NCBI RefSeq assembly: GCF_008808095.1
Contig: NZ_CP023396.1
Span: forward strand, 1,860,001 to 1,924,000
Length of the DNA: 64,000 nucleotides
Source: Pseudoalteromonas ruthenica
Lineage (GTDB): Bacteria > Pseudomonadota > Gammaproteobacteria > Enterobacterales > Alteromonadaceae
Direction of reading: 5' to 3'
Positions within the stretch are counted from its first letter, which is position 1. Each line of letters begins with the position of its first letter. Below are positions 63,060 to 64,000 of the stretch, piece by piece. A program made the position numbers and the translations under genes. A model generated the notes under the pieces. The model searched no databases and was not told the DNA's origin. It was given only the letters and a program-made list of their open reading frames with translations.

Positions 63060-63668
63060 TTATAGTGAAATACCAGAGAATGACATAAAGCCCAGACCCA
63101 TCAGACCTACTGTGATAAAGGTGATACCTAAACCACGCAAACCATCAGGAACGTCTGAGTACTTCATCTTCTCGCGAATACCCGCTAGCAACGTGATTGC
63201 CAGCGCCCAACCTACACCAGAACCAAGGCCAAAGACCACTGACTCACCGAAGTTGTAATTACGCTCTACCATGAACGATACCGCACCGAAAATCGCACAG
63301 TTTACCGTGATCAATGGCAGGAAGATGCCCAACGCGTTATAAAGCGGTGGGAAGAACTTATCCAATGCCATTTCTAGGATTTGTACTAGGGCAGCAATAA
63401 CACCGATGAACGTCAAAAAGCGCAAGAAGCTTAAATCAGCGTCAGGGAAACCCAACCACTCCAGTGCGCCCGGCGCTAATACCGCGTGATAAACTAAGTT
63501 ATTCACCGGTACGGCAATACCCAGTACGAAGATAACCGCTACACCTAGACCAATTGAAGTTTTTACTTTCTTTGATACCGCAAGGAAAGTACACATCCCC
63601 AAGAAGAAGGCAAGCGCCAGGTTTTCAATGAAAACCGCTTTAACAAATAAGTTAAGATATTGTTCCAC
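63060..63668 (-). CDS. nqrE: Na+-NQR subunit E
   Basis: The 202-residue integral membrane subunit has six hydrophobic helices. The conserved half-site cysteines sit in [15 protein letters not shown] and [15 protein letters not shown]; these share an iron site with NqrD. The family end [14 protein letters not shown] is present. ATG 63668 follows nqrD by ten bases. Confidence 0.98.
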   Translation of the reverse strand: MEQYLNLFVKAVFIENLALAFFLGMCTFLAVSKKVKTSIGLGVAVIFVLGIAVPVNNLVYHAVLAPGALEWLGFPDADLSFLRFLTFIGVIAALVQILEMALDKFFPPLYNALGIFLPLITVNCAIFGAVSFMVERNYNFGESVVFGLGSGVGWALAITLLAGIREKMKYSDVPDGLRGLGITFITVGLMGLGFMSFSGISL

Positions 63669-63678
63669 GACTCGCCCC

Positions 63679-64000
63679 TTATTTCGCTTCTACTTGGTCT
63701 TTCTTATAAGTGCGTAGCACCCAAATGAATAGACCGATGATGAAGAATGCACTAGGCGGCAGGATCAATAGACCCATAGGCTGATACCAGCCACCGTCTT
63801 GTACTAATGGGATGATTTCTACGTCGAACAGCGACCCTTTACCGAATAGCTCACGAATGAAACCAACAGTCAGTAGTACTACTGAGTAGCCTAAGCCATT
63901 ACCAATACCGTCTAGGAAAGACATAAACGGCGGTGACTTCATCGCGTACGCTTCAGCACGACCCATTACGATACAGTTGGTGATAATCAAACCAACGAAT
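63679..64000 (-). CDS. nqrD: Na+-NQR subunit D, 5' end outside window
   Basis: Only the C-terminal 107 residues are inside the window, and the reading frame remains open to base 64000. [20 protein letters not shown] contains the conserved cysteine that pairs with NqrE at the iron site. [21 protein letters not shown] and [18 protein letters not shown] are membrane helices of the family. It is the upstream neighbour of nqrE, as in all nqr operons. Confidence 0.97.
   Translation of the reverse strand, partial: FVGLIITNCIVMGRAEAYAMKSPPFMSFLDGIGNGLGYSVVLLTVGFIRELFGKGSLFDVEIIPLVQDGGWYQPMGLLILPPSAFFIIGLFIWVLRTYKKDQVEAK

Overview
The window reads as chromosomal DNA from a marine-type gammaproteobacterium of the Alteromonadales, perhaps Pseudoalteromonadaceae. 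The genus is not proven from sequence alone. Supporting signs are the ribD-ribE-ribBX-ribH-nusB-thiL-pgpA row, an RNF-independent Na+-NQR operon with nqrM and apbE, an imuA-imuB-dnaE2 mutagenesis cassette, the yjfL/yjfM/yjfC set, and two large TonB receptors with GH20 hexosaminidases. I saw no rRNA, tRNA, CRISPR array or insertion sequence, and no gene-free stretch longer than about 300 bases.

Layout. 1-8.6 kb (minus strand): glyA, nrdR, riboflavin synthesis, nusB, thiL, pgpA, then a partial periplasmic beta-propeller sensor. 8.7-13.9 kb (minus): dnaE2, imuB and imuA behind a perfect CTGT-N8-ACAG SOS box. 14.1-16.1 kb: an acetyltransferase and the B12 genes btuF and btuR. 16.3-27.6 kb (plus): a compact row of methyltransferase-like, formyltransferase-like, tail-collar-fold, sulfotransferase and 2494-residue secreted-protein genes. 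This is the least explained part of the window. 27.6-33.3 kb (minus): btuC, btuD, hrpB and a second methyltransferase-like gene paralogous to the first one in the cassette. 33.5-35.0 kb (plus): a membrane-inserting protein followed by a small three-helix membrane protein, a possible toxin/immunity pair. 35.0-39.7 kb (minus): metA, then methionine synthase split cleanly into two genes, behind a MetJ-type operator. 39.8-45.2 kb (plus): a DMT transporter, ettA, and a PilZ-DUF350-DUF1190-YjfC row. 45.3-47.8 kb: a leucine-rich-repeat lipoprotein. 48.1-60.3 kb (plus): TonB receptor, two GH20 enzymes, FecI-type sigma, FecR and a second, STN-bearing TonB receptor. 60.4-64.0 kb (minus): nqrD (partial), nqrE, nqrF, apbE and nqrM.

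How it fits together. Cobalamin uptake and adenosylation (BtuFCD, BtuR) share the window with the B12-dependent methionine synthase and MetA. The 48-60 kb block looks like a cell-surface-signalling locus for N-acetylglucosamine-containing glycans. The signalling receptor, FecR and sigma factor would control uptake through the paralogous receptor and trimming by the two hexosaminidases. ApbE and NqrM mature the NQR pump encoded beside them. The 16.3-27.6 kb cassette lies between btuR/btuF and btuC/btuD in the opposite orientation. It may be a surface-protein or glycan-modification system that inserted into, or grew within, a B12 gene cluster.
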